Of a stretch of DNA of 64,000 nt, positions 51,797 to 60,347 are shown in pieces. Numbering within the stretch: position 1 is the stretch's first letter; the number at the start of each line of letters is the position of its first letter. The notes under the pieces were generated by a model that worked only from the letters and a program-made list of their open reading frames with translations, had not been told where the DNA came from and did not search any database. The translations under genes and the position numbers were made by a program. This DNA is from GAS188 sp035949255. GTDB taxonomy: Bacteria > Pseudomonadota > Alphaproteobacteria > Rhizobiales > Beijerinckiaceae. The DNA lies in the NCBI GenBank assembly GCA_035949255.1, contig DASZIL010000020.1:30820-94819 (forward strand), given 5' to 3'.

Positions 51797-52699
51797 ATGC
51801 GCGACTTGAACGAGATGAGCGTCACCGACGCTGTTCTCGAGCAAATGGCCGGGACGCCTGACGCGAGGTTGCGTGAAGTCATGGCGAGCCTTGTGAGCCA
51901 CCTGCATGATTTCGCCCGCGATGTGCATTTGACGCCGCAGGAATGGTTGCAAGCGATCGGCTTCCTCACAAAGGTCGGCCAGGCCTGCACGCCGGCGCGA
52001 CAGGAGTTCATCCTCCTCTCGGATGTGCTGGGGTTGAGCGCGCTCGTCAATCTGATGCACGACAAGACGGCGATCGAGCAGGGGACGGAAAGCAGCCTTC
52101 TCGGCCCGTTCTACCGCCAGGACGCGCCGTCCCTGGCGCTCGGCGACACGATCGCGGCGAAAGCTCGAGGCAATGAGCTCCTCGTCTATGGCCGTGTCAC
52201 CGATCGTCACGGCAAGCCATTGTCGCGCGCCTCGGTGCAAGTCTGGCAGACGGATGAGGAGGGGGTCTACGATCTGCAAAAAGACCGGGGCGAGACGATG
52301 GATATGCGCGGCAACTTCCAATGCGATGCCGCCGGACGCTTCCATTTCCGCACGGTGAAGCCGCTCGGCTATCTCATCCCCATGGACGGTCCGGTCGGCA
52401 AGCTCGTGCACGGCCAAGGCCGGCATGGGTATCGGCCGGCCCATATCCACTTCCTGGTCGGCGCGGATGGCTACCGCGAGCTCGTCACCGCCCTCTACCT
52501 CGCCGATGACGCGCATATCGATTCCGACACGGTCTTTGGCGTCTCGAATGCTCTCATCACCTCGCCGCGGGAGGACGACCCCGAGGCGCCGGTGAAAGAC
52601 ATTCCCTCGATCCGCTATGATTTCCGCCTCGGAATCGCGGCGGCCGAGGCGGCTGGGCGCGTCGGCGCGGACCCTTCGCAGATCGTTCCGGCGCATTGA
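51797..52699 (+). CDS. Intradiol ring-cleavage dioxygenase, hydroxyquinol 1,2-dioxygenase-like
   Basis: This iron(III) dioxygenase of 300 residues opens a dihydroxylated or trihydroxylated aromatic ring between the two hydroxyls. The N-terminal dimerisation helices (residues 1-100) are followed by LLGPFYRQDAP and the catalytic core. Iron ligands are Y158 (GVYDLQ), Y192 (GYLIPMDG), H216 and H218 (PAHIHF). Length and the TESSLLGPF pattern favour hydroxyquinol or chlorocatechol 1,2-dioxygenases over protocatechuate enzymes. GGAGAG precedes ATG 51797. It leads a three-gene run with the MetE-like and FAH-family genes. Confidence 0.9.
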   Translation: MRDLNEMSVTDAVLEQMAGTPDARLREVMASLVSHLHDFARDVHLTPQEWLQAIGFLTKVGQACTPARQEFILLSDVLGLSALVNLMHDKTAIEQGTESSLLGPFYRQDAPSLALGDTIAAKARGNELLVYGRVTDRHGKPLSRASVQVWQTDEEGVYDLQKDRGETMDMRGNFQCDAAGRFHFRTVKPLGYLIPMDGPVGKLVHGQGRHGYRPAHIHFLVGADGYRELVTALYLADDAHIDSDTVFGVSNALITSPREDDPEAPVKDIPSIRYDFRLGIAAAEAAGRVGADPSQIVPAH

Positions 52700-52747
52700 T
52701 GCGCCACTCGCCCTCCCGTCGCGCTTCGCCTTAACAAGACCTCACCG

Positions 52748-53782
52748 ATGATGCCTCCTCTCCTCGCGACGACTGTCGTCGGCAGCTATCCGCAACCCGA
52801 ATGGCTGGTCGATCGGGAGCTGCTTCGTTCGCGCCTGGTGCCGCGGCTTGCCGCGAGCGAGATCTGGCGCGTGCCCGGGGCCCATTTGGAAGAGGCTAAG
52901 AACGACGCCACCTTGCTCGCCATTCGCGACATGGAGCGTGCGGGCATCGACATCGTCACGGATGGCGAGATCCGGCGCGAAAGCTATTCCAACCATTTCG
53001 CCTTGGCGCTCGACGGGGTCGACGCCGAAAATCCCGCCGAGGTGGTGGGCCGCACGGGCGCGAAGACTTTGGTGCCGCGCGTGGTCGGCCCGATCCGTCG
53101 TTCGCGCCCGATCGAGCTTGCCGATGCGCAATTCCTCATCCGCAACACCGCTCACGCGACAAAGGTCACCTTGCCGGGACCCTTCACCATGTCCCAGCAA
53201 GCGATGAACGAGCATTATGCGGATGACGCCGAGCTCGCGCTCGCTTATGCGGCGGCGGTCAATGCCGAAGCGCGCGAGCTCAAGGCAACGGGTGTCGATG
53301 TGATCCAGCTCGACGAGCCTTGGCTGCAGGCGCGCCCGGAGGCGGCGATGCGCTTTGGCGTCGCGGCGATCAACCGGGCGCTCGAAGGCATTGAAGGTGA
53401 GACCGTGGTGCATCTCTGCTTCGGCTATGCGGAGATCGTGCGCGATAAGCCTGGCGGATATTCCTTTCTGCCCCAGCTCGCCGATTGCATCGCCGATGCG
53501 ATCTCGATCGAAGCGGCACAGCCGAAGCTCGATCTCGGCGTGCTCCGCGACCTTGCCGACAAGACCATTGTGCTCGGCGTGCTCGATCTCGGCTCGGGCA
53601 AAATCGAGAGCACCGAAGAGGTCGCCTCACGCATAAGGCACGGCCTCGAATTCCTTGCGCCTGAGCGCCTCACACCGGCTCCCGATTGCGGGATGAAGTA
53701 TCTGACGCGCACCCAAGCCTTCGGCAAGCTCAAGGCCCTGGCCGAAGGCGCGGCTCTCGTGCGCCATGAATTGGCCGGCTGA
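52748..53782 (+). CDS. Short cobalamin-independent methionine synthase-like (MetE C-domain) protein
   Basis: The 344-residue protein corresponds to the catalytic C-terminal barrel of MetE without the N-terminal half. It starts ATTVVGSYPQPEWLVDRELL; it has IVTDGEIRRESY, LPGPFTMSQQAM and VIQLDEPWL. Zinc ligands are H222 and C224 (VVHLCFG) and C314 (PDCGMKYLTR). It is predicted to move a methyl group from a folate or other donor to a thiol, or the reverse. Its place between a ring-cleavage dioxygenase and an FAH-family hydrolase is unexpected for methionine synthesis. Start codons at 52748 and 52751 are both possible. Confidence 0.87.
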   Translation: MMPPLLATTVVGSYPQPEWLVDRELLRSRLVPRLAASEIWRVPGAHLEEAKNDATLLAIRDMERAGIDIVTDGEIRRESYSNHFALALDGVDAENPAEVVGRTGAKTLVPRVVGPIRRSRPIELADAQFLIRNTAHATKVTLPGPFTMSQQAMNEHYADDAELALAYAAAVNAEARELKATGVDVIQLDEPWLQARPEAAMRFGVAAINRALEGIEGETVVHLCFGYAEIVRDKPGGYSFLPQLADCIADAISIEAAQPKLDLGVLRDLADKTIVLGVLDLGSGKIESTEEVASRIRHGLEFLAPERLTPAPDCGMKYLTRTQAFGKLKALAEGAALVRHELAG

Positions 53783-53836
53783 TCTCGACGGATAAGCGGC
53801 CCGAACCCTTCAACTCACTGACAAAGGAAAATAACG

Positions 53837-54712
53837 ATGCGACTGATGAGCTTTCGACGCGCTGACGGGACGCCGAGCTGGGGCATTGTCGAGGGCAAGG
53901 AGGTCGTCGACTGCGGCGAGCTTGTGCCAGGTCTTGCCCTCGCGCCAAGCCTTCGCGCGGCGCTCGCGAGCGGAAAGATCGGCGCGCCGGCGCTTGGCGC
54001 CCCCGCGCTTGGCGCGCCTCGCCACGCGCTCGACGCGATCACCTTCTTGCCGCCCATCCCCGACCCTGAGAAAATCATTTGCGTTGGGCTCAATTATCTC
54101 ACGCACATCCGCGAAGGCGGGCGTGACGTGCCCAAACAGCCGACCATCTTCACGCGATTTGCCAACACGCAAATCGGCCATTTGCAGGCGCTGATTCGGC
54201 CGGCTGCTTCGGAGACGCTCGATTTCGAAGGCGAAATGGCGGTCGTGATCGGAAAGCGGTGCCGCCATGTGAAGCGGGCGGACGCAATGACCGCGGTGGC
54301 AGGCTATAGCTGCTACAACGATGGCTCGGTGCGGGAATGGCAGCGGCATACGAGCCAATTCACGCCTGGCAAGAATTTTCCCGCCACCGGCGGTTTCGGT
54401 CCCTGGATCGTCACACCAGACGAGGCCGGTGACATCACCAAGGCCACGCTCACGACGCGCGTGAACGGTGAAGAGACGCAGCGCGCCACCATCGACGATC
54501 TCGTCTTCGACGTGCCGGCGCTCGTGGAATATTGCTCGACCTTCACCATCCTCGAGCCTGGCGACGTCATCATCACGGGCACCACCGGCGGTGTCGGCGC
54601 CTACCGCAAACCGCCGCTCTGGCTGAAACCCGGCGATGTGGTCGAGGTTGAGGTAAGCGGCGTCGGGCTGCTGCGCAATTTCGTGGTGCAGGAAGGCGCA
54701 TCCGCCATGTGA
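53837..54712 (+). CDS. Fumarylacetoacetate hydrolase (FAH) family protein
   Basis: The 291-residue protein has the FAH fold. CVGLNYLTHIREGGRDVPKQ leads to the metal site in TLDFEGEMAVVIG (ExE). YSCYNDGSVREWQRH, FGPWIVTPDE and DVIITGTTGGVGAYRKPP follow. Family members hydrolyse or decarboxylate acylpyruvate-type products of ring cleavage. An N-terminal segment near residues 49-61 carries GAPALGAPALGAP from a 15-bp tandem repeat. AAAGGAAA precedes the ATG. It closes the dioxygenase - MetE-like - FAH run. Confidence 0.92.
   Translation: MRLMSFRRADGTPSWGIVEGKEVVDCGELVPGLALAPSLRAALASGKIGAPALGAPALGAPRHALDAITFLPPIPDPEKIICVGLNYLTHIREGGRDVPKQPTIFTRFANTQIGHLQALIRPAASETLDFEGEMAVVIGKRCRHVKRADAMTAVAGYSCYNDGSVREWQRHTSQFTPGKNFPATGGFGPWIVTPDEAGDITKATLTTRVNGEETQRATIDDLVFDVPALVEYCSTFTILEPGDVIITGTTGGVGAYRKPPLWLKPGDVVEVEVSGVGLLRNFVVQEGASAM
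53981..54019 (+). repeat. 15-bp imperfect tandem repeat inside the FAH-family gene
   Basis: Units at 53981-53995 and 53996-54010 plus a partial third copy encode GAPAL-GAPAL-GAP. They lie in the linker between the small N-terminal part and the FAH core. Confidence 0.88.
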
Positions 54713-55127
54713 GCGCCCGGCGCCCGTGCGCCAAGGGCGGCGCTCACGCGGGAAACGAAGTCGAATTATAACGTAAGTTATCATATCGAGAACATTCGAC
54801 ATGATTCGGCTTTGTGCGAAAAACAAAACAACCCGGTGGTGCAAGGGTTTGCTGATACGGCCCGCTTCCGCGCGAAGGTAGATGGGCTGCTTCTTCGGTG
54901 CGGCATCAAAACGTGGCGGACGCCAGTTTTCTCCGTGGCCTCGCGCGGGTGTGTGATCGATGTCGCGGCACCTTGTCCCTTTAGGGGTACCGCGCGGTCC
55001 GAACGCCATAAATCGCCCCTGTCGCGGCGGTCATTCGCCGCCTTTCGGCCGGAGCGGGCGCAACGCCCCGCGAGCCCAGCAAACAGGGGGCACCCCGAAA
55101 TATCCGTCCAGCGACAGGGTTAATTTG
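54713..55127. other. Non-coding stretch, nothing recognised
   Basis: No credible gene or strong terminator is seen between the FAH gene and the promoter of the LuxR-type gene. A plus-strand frame at 55204-55452, further on in the leader, also has no family resemblance and no ribosome-binding site. Confidence 0.5.
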
Positions 55128-55175
55128 TTGACCGTTTGCCCTGGAATTTCCTAACTTCTGACAATAGTCGTTAGG
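55128..55175 (+). promoter_or_regulatory. Promoter with palindrome upstream of the LuxR-type gene
   Basis: TTGACC (55128-55133), 17 bp and CTAACT (55151-55156) form a promoter. CCTAAC (55150-55155) and GTTAGG (55170-55175) form an inverted repeat across the -10 box and start site, with GAC/GTC inside it. This implies a leader of about 340 nt. Confidence 0.55.
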
Positions 55176-55502
55176 TATTGGGCTTCGCGTTGGGCAAGCA
55201 AGGGTGGGACATCTAATGCGCCAGACAAGGCTATTTGGAGCCGGCCAACCGATAGTCGGGTCTCGGGGGGTGGAAGCCTTTCTCGAGCGCTTGCGGAGGC
55301 TCGCTGGCGTTCGTCTCGGTCCTACTGCTTCGAGATGGCGCGTCCTTGCCGCCTCGCCCGAGCCGTGGTCCGTCCTTGGCCGAACGGAATCGGCCCCGCG
55401 CTCGGCGCTTGCCTTCCGGGGGAAGCGAACGCCTCGGCACAGATCCTGCTAATTCGCCTGAATATCGTGCAGTTTGTTCAACAATGAGAATAAAGAGGCG
55501 AA

Positions 55503-56804
55503 GTGGTGGGCGAGTTGGGTCAAAATGAACCGGGCGCAAGCCTCGCTTGTCAGGCGGGGAAGCCCCAAGATGCCGAAGTGACGCGCGCTTCCCCGGCCCG
55601 CGCCGATGGGGCGCAGCTTCAAATCGTAGCGGGCTTGCGGCCGCAAAGGACCGCTGCGGTCTTCCTTGGACGTGGCGGATTGTTCCAGGAGGGCCTCATC
55701 TCAATCTTGAACGACACGGATTTCCGCATCGTTGCCTCGGCATGCAAGGGCGAGGAGATCGCGCTCACCCTGTCCCAAGATCAGCGTCTCTTGCTGATCG
55801 TGGATGCCGGCGATGATTTGAGCTTCGCTGCGGGAGAAATCGAGCATTTCAAAGGGAGATATCCTGCCGCTCGGGTGGCCGTTCTCACCGACGCCGATCA
55901 GATCCGCAATTTGCTGACGCTGTTTCGCGCTGGTGCCCATGCCTGCTTTGCAAGAGGGGTGACGCGTGACGTCCTTCTCAAATCGCTCGAATTGGTGGTG
56001 CTTGGAGAAACCTTCCTGCTGCCCGGCGTTTTGCCTTTGGTCCGCGACCCAAGAGAGAGCGCGGCCGCGGCAGCACCGGCGCCAAATAAAGGGGCGACAT
56101 TGTCGGCGCAGGAGAAATGCGTGTTGCGCTGTCTCGCGGAAGGACATTCGAACAAGGTCATCGCGAACAAGATCGATATCGCGGTCGCGACCGTGAAGGT
56201 CCATGTGAACTCGATCTTCCGCAAGATCGGCACGAGCAATCGCACTCAGGCCGCCATTTGGGCGAGGAACAATATTCCGCAAGAGGAACTGGCGGAAGAT
56301 CGCGCGGCTCTGCTCGCGCCCGCTTCGGACGCCGCGGCGATCCCGGCGCCTGCCGTGGAGGCAGCGGCGGTGGTGGCGGCAGTGGAGGCGGCGATCCCGC
56401 CGCCTGAGGCCGCGCCCAGACGCCCTTGCGAGATGCTCGCGCAGTCGGCTCTCAAGGAGAAGCTGGCCCGCGCCGTGCCGATGGAGAGGAGCGCCTGCGG
56501 CTTGAAGCAGGAACCTCCCAGCAAGGCGGGCGTGAGACGCCATTCATTTGACGAGGAGCTTGACCGGCGTGCCCAAAGGCGCCTTGCCGAGCAAGAGGAA
56601 CGTCACGCCGAATTCGTGGCGAAGACCAACCATCTGCGTGAGCTGCGAAAGGCGAGGGAGGCTGCGGAGCGCCAGACCATGGGATGCGCTTCGGCGGAGC
56701 TCTCAGCCGAGCCGGAACAGATGCCAGCCCTCATCCCGCTTAAAACGTCCTCGGCGAGCGCTGACGAGCGAGGTTCACAACGTCCGGGGATTCGCCTGGC
56801 ATAA
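55503..56804 (+). CDS. LuxR/NarL-type regulator with degenerate receiver and long C-terminal extension
   Basis: The 433-residue protein starts with GTG after AGAGGCG. Residues 50-165 resemble a response-regulator receiver (RTAAVFLGRGGLFQEGLISI to VVLGETFLLPGVL), but the acidic pocket and the conserved Lys are missing, so phosphorylation is unlikely. The LuxR helix-turn-helix is at about 200-255 (LSAQEKCVLRCLAEGHSNKV, then VATVKVHVNSIFRKIG). An Ala/Pro-rich linker and a charged helical stretch (DRRAQRRLAEQEERHAE) follow to the end, an unusual extension for this family. No sensor kinase is adjacent. Its 3' end overlaps the next gene on the opposite strand by 30 bp. Confidence 0.85.
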   Translation: MVGELGQNEPGASLACQAGKPQDAEVTRASPARADGAQLQIVAGLRPQRTAAVFLGRGGLFQEGLISILNDTDFRIVASACKGEEIALTLSQDQRLLLIVDAGDDLSFAAGEIEHFKGRYPAARVAVLTDADQIRNLLTLFRAGAHACFARGVTRDVLLKSLELVVLGETFLLPGVLPLVRDPRESAAAAAPAPNKGATLSAQEKCVLRCLAEGHSNKVIANKIDIAVATVKVHVNSIFRKIGTSNRTQAAIWARNNIPQEELAEDRAALLAPASDAAAIPAPAVEAAAVVAAVEAAIPPPEAAPRRPCEMLAQSALKEKLARAVPMERSACGLKQEPPSKAGVRRHSFDEELDRRAQRRLAEQEERHAEFVAKTNHLRELRKAREAAERQTMGCASAELSAEPEQMPALIPLKTSSASADERGSQRPGIRLA

Positions 56805-57446
56805 GGCGACAACGCTGCGCAGCGTGTTCTGTTTGTCCGTCCCCGTGTAATATTCGTTGCGGACGAGGCGGCGCAGCTCCTCATTGGTGATGGCCGTATG
56901 CGTGCAGGCCGGGCGGGCCATTTCCATGAGCCGGGACTCGCGCTGCCCGGCCTTCGCCGTGATGATCAGCATGGCTCCGCCCGAAAGCGAGAGGGTGACG
57001 GCGACGAGCGAGGTCATCACCAGCGAGCGCCGATGGGCCCTCGCGACGACCGGTGGGCGCCTCTGCGCGAATTTCACTCCTCTCGACCATCGGCCAAGTC
57101 TTGACCATGGGCCAAGCCGCGTCTCTCGACGAGGCCCTGCTTTCGCGCGCGGTCGAGCCATCGCTTGCGGGAGGGGCGAGCAGGTCGAGGCCAAGGCATC
57201 CCTCACGCTCGGGAATAAGACGTTATCATCCGGGATTTCGCCGAAGCGGGCGAGGATCTCCACGCCTTCCCCAATCGGAACGGGGGGCTCACCGGTCTTT
57301 GCCAAGGCGACGGCGCCGCGCCCATCGCCCTCGAAATGGGCAGCGAGCGAGATGGCGTGCTCCTTGTTGAGCGCCCGGATCGCGGCTTCGGCCCGAGCTT
57401 CACCTTTGTCGGTGCGCGAGAACGCGAGCGCGAAGAAATAGATCAT
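56775..57446 (-). CDS. Hypothetical single-pass membrane protein
   Basis: An open frame of 223 codons from ATG 57446 gives MIYFFALAFSRTDKGEARAE at the N-terminus, a soluble part rich in acidic residues to about residue 90, a basic Arg/Pro-rich linker, a hydrophobic segment near 140-165 (LVMTSLVAVTLSLSGGAMLI) and a C-terminal EELRRLVRNEYYTGTDKQNT with several Cys nearby. AGGAGG lies 11 bases upstream. Composition is protein-like at both ends but odd in the middle. I recognise no family. The 3' end overlaps the LuxR-type gene by 30 bp. Confidence 0.55.
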   Translation of the reverse strand: MIYFFALAFSRTDKGEARAEAAIRALNKEHAISLAAHFEGDGRGAVALAKTGEPPVPIGEGVEILARFGEIPDDNVLFPSVRDALASTCSPLPQAMARPRAKAGPRRETRLGPWSRLGRWSRGVKFAQRRPPVVARAHRRSLVMTSLVAVTLSLSGGAMLIITAKAGQRESRLMEMARPACTHTAITNEELRRLVRNEYYTGTDKQNTLRSVVALCQANPRTL

Positions 57447-58177
57447 TGGGGCTATTTCCTCCTGCCGTTCAGCCCTGGCGCGGTGAAGGATGCCCACGAT
57501 GAAGCTTGGTGGTCGCCCGCAAGCGCTTCCACGCTATCAGCTTCTTCGCCGCCCCTCCGCGCTGGCGTTTCGATAAGCTCGTAAGGCCAGGTAGCGTGGG
57601 CCGGACTTTAGCGCCTGCCGCCTCAAGAGTCACGACCCTTGTCCGAAGCATCCACCGGCAGGCTGAAAGGAATCCGGTCTCCGATCGCAATGATGCGCCC
57701 CACGGAGGGGAGATTTTCCCGAAAACGCCAGAAAAACTGCTGAATTTCAAAGAAGATCCGCCTTTTTTTGACCGCGACGAGATTTCCCGGAGGATCTTTT
57801 GGACGTGCTCCCCCTCTTCACAAAGGGGTGAGACTTCGTCTTCTCATCGTCATCGAGGCCCCCCGGGCGACGGACGCTACGGAGTGAGATGAGGCGAGTC
57901 GATTGCACCAAGCGCCTGGTGTTCGCCGATCTTGTTTCGATGAGGCGAGTGCCTTCGCGATCACCCGCGAGCGGCGCTTGGCGCGGATCGACGATGCGGT
58001 GCGAGCAAACGGGCATTCGTTCAGCTCGCGGCGGAAAAGAAGGCGATGAGCCGTCGATTTTTTTGTGCACCCGACTCGCGAGGGCCGCTGAATATCCCTT
58101 CGGGACGGATCAAAATCTCGGACTCCCCTCCAGGAAAATTGCAAGCATCGTTTTGCATTCATCCTTGAATATAAAAT
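57447..58177. other. Non-coding stretch, nothing recognised until the palindrome
   Basis: There is no convincing gene here. The last 60 bases turn AT-rich, unlike the surroundings, leading into the operator-like palindrome at 58178. Confidence 0.5.
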
Positions 58178-58197
58178 TTTCGATTCGCGAATCGAAA
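58178..58197. promoter_or_regulatory. Perfect 20-bp palindrome, probable operator of the ABC transporter operon
   Basis: TTTCGATTCGCGAATCGAAA is an exact inverted repeat with no loop, centred on CG. It lies in AT-rich DNA 180 bp upstream of the substrate-binding protein gene. A dimeric repressor such as a LacI- or GntR-type protein would fit, but none is encoded next to it. Confidence 0.7.
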
Positions 58198-58376
58198 CAA
58201 TGAAACAAAAAGCTCTCTCACTCCATGCCGTAAAACAATCACGAAATGCCGAAGCGAGTTCATCTATGCTTAAAAAAAGCTAGGCATCGCGCGGATCGTC
58301 GCGTATGAATTCGAGAAACAAGAACCGCTGGGGGTTATGTGCGGCCGACGTGGCTCTTCGGGAGGAGGAACCAGCA

Positions 58377-60086
58377 ATGCCAGCGAAATATCCGACGAAA
58401 TTCGATCATCCCAAGCTTAAGGAAGCGTTCGATCTGCTTCGGCAAGGGCGCATGGACCGGCGCGAATTCGTGCGCGTCGCAGTACTGCTCGGGACTTCGG
58501 CCGCGGCGGCCTATGCGGTAGCCGGTCTTCCGTCCCCAGCCTATGCGCAAAGCACGCTGCCCTTCCCGGCTGACGATTCGAAGGCCAAGTCCGGCGGCAT
58601 TTTGAAGATCGCCATGGAGGTCCAGAAGATGGACGATCCGGCGACTTATTCCTGGGTGCAGATGTCCAATCAGACGCGCCACACGCTCGAATATCTGTCG
58701 ATGACGGGTCCCGACAACATCACCCGTCCGATGCTCGCCGAGAGCTGGAAGCCAACCGAGGACCTCAAGACCTGGACGTTCAATCTGCGCAAGGGCGTGC
58801 TGTGGCACAATGGCGAGGAGTTTACGGCCGATCATGTCGCCTGGAACATCACCCGGTGGCTGGATCCGAAGACGGCCTCCTCCAATATCGGCCTTTCCTT
58901 CGCGAGCGCCATGGTCGAGGACAGCGACGAGAAGGACGCCAAAGGCAAGCCGCTCAAGAGGATGATCAAGGGCGCGCTTGAAGTCGTCGACAAGTACACG
59001 CTGCGCCTGAACCTGAACAAATCCGTGCTTTCGGTGCCGGAAGATCTCTACAATTATCCGACGGCGATCGTGCATCCCTCCTTCAAGGCGCCGCTCTCCG
59101 ACAATATGATCGGCACCGGCCCCTTCGCCCTTGCCGAGCTCAAGGTCGGCGACAGATGCATCCTCAAGCGCGTGAAGAAGACCGCCGACGGCAAGGACTT
59201 CAAATACTGGGGAGGGAACGTCTATCTCGACGAGATCCACTATTACAATTTCGAAGCCGACAATCAGCTGAGCGCTTTCGCCTCTGGCGATGTCGACACG
59301 CTCTATGCCTTCGGGGTCGAGCAGGTCGACATGGCGAACTCGTTGCCCGGCACCATCCATGTGGCCCGGACGGCCCAGACGATCTGCTGCCGCATGAAGG
59401 TCACGCAGAAGCCGTTCACGGATAAGCGTGTCCGGCAGGCGATCGTCAAGGCCGCGGACAACGCTGCCGTGAAGACGCTCATCTACACGCAGGGCGGTGA
59501 TGTCGGCGAGAACCACCATGTCGCGCCCATACATCCCGACTACGCTCCCCTTCCGCCGCTGAAGCGCGACGTCGCGGCGTCGAAGCAACTTCTCCAGGAA
59601 GCCGGATTCGGAAATGGCCTGGAGGTGAGCATCGACGTGGGCAATACCGATGGCCCCTGGCACCAGACGGCTTGCGAGGCCATGCGCGACCAGATGAAGG
59701 AGGCTGGCATCAATCTAAAGATCAACGTGATGCCGGCCGCCAAATACTGGGAGATTTGGGACAAGACGCCCTTTGGATGCACGGCGTGGACGCATCGTCC
59801 GCTCGGCACGATGGTGATGTCGCTCGGCTATCGAACGGGTGCTCCCTGGAATGAGAGCAGCTATTCGAATCCGGAGTTCGACAAGGCGCTCGACGCCGCC
59901 GAAGGGGTTCTCGATCCCAATGAACGCAAGGGAAAGCTCGCGGTGGCGGAAAAGATCCTCCAGGACGACGCGGTGATGATCTTGCCGCTCTTCCGTCCGG
60001 TCTACACGATCGTCACCAAGAACGTGAACGGCTATGAGGGCCACCCGACCCAGTACCACCAGTTCAACAAGGTCTGGAAGGCTTGA
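58377..60086 (+). CDS. ABC transporter substrate-binding protein, peptide/nickel (SBP family 5) type, Tat-exported
   Basis: The 569-residue periplasmic solute-binding protein has a twin-arginine signal: RMDRREFVRVAVLL (RR at 28-29), a hydrophobic stretch and cleavage near AYAQ. The mature part is SBP_bac_5: GGILKIAMEV, LAESWKPTEDLKTWTFNLRK, NGEEFTADHVAWNI and GTGPFALAEL. The C-terminal lobe has YSNPEFDKALDAAEG. Peptides, glycosides or opine-like compounds are possible ligands. GGAGGAGGAA precedes ATG 58377, a very strong site; the longer frame from 58305 is less likely. Two permeases and an ATPase follow. Confidence 0.94.
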   Translation: MPAKYPTKFDHPKLKEAFDLLRQGRMDRREFVRVAVLLGTSAAAAYAVAGLPSPAYAQSTLPFPADDSKAKSGGILKIAMEVQKMDDPATYSWVQMSNQTRHTLEYLSMTGPDNITRPMLAESWKPTEDLKTWTFNLRKGVLWHNGEEFTADHVAWNITRWLDPKTASSNIGLSFASAMVEDSDEKDAKGKPLKRMIKGALEVVDKYTLRLNLNKSVLSVPEDLYNYPTAIVHPSFKAPLSDNMIGTGPFALAELKVGDRCILKRVKKTADGKDFKYWGGNVYLDEIHYYNFEADNQLSAFASGDVDTLYAFGVEQVDMANSLPGTIHVARTAQTICCRMKVTQKPFTDKRVRQAIVKAADNAAVKTLIYTQGGDVGENHHVAPIHPDYAPLPPLKRDVAASKQLLQEAGFGNGLEVSIDVGNTDGPWHQTACEAMRDQMKEAGINLKINVMPAAKYWEIWDKTPFGCTAWTHRPLGTMVMSLGYRTGAPWNESSYSNPEFDKALDAAEGVLDPNERKGKLAVAEKILQDDAVMILPLFRPVYTIVTKNVNGYEGHPTQYHQFNKVWKA

Positions 60087-60347
60087 TGCCCGGCGCCGGC
60101 TCCGGGAGCTGAGCTTCCTTGAGCCGACGCTTCGAACCCGAATGCGTCCCTGTGCAATGACTCAGGTGAGACCGCTGATGGGTGCCGGGACTGCTCGCGA
60201 GGGGAACAGCGGCCCCGCGCCGGTCGCGAGGAAAGGCGCGAACGCTCTCGCCCATGCCGGAGAGGGTGGCTTTCTGCAATCGAGAAAAGCCATTCCCGTT
60301 GAGGGGAGGGGCGCCTCGCTGCGCCCGAGTGAATGTGGAGCGAGCCC

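Noticed and set aside
55204..55452. An 82-codon plus-strand frame upstream of the LuxR-type gene
   Set aside because: It is Arg/Pro-rich with no family resemblance and lies in the predicted long leader; a leader peptide cannot be excluded but is not supported.
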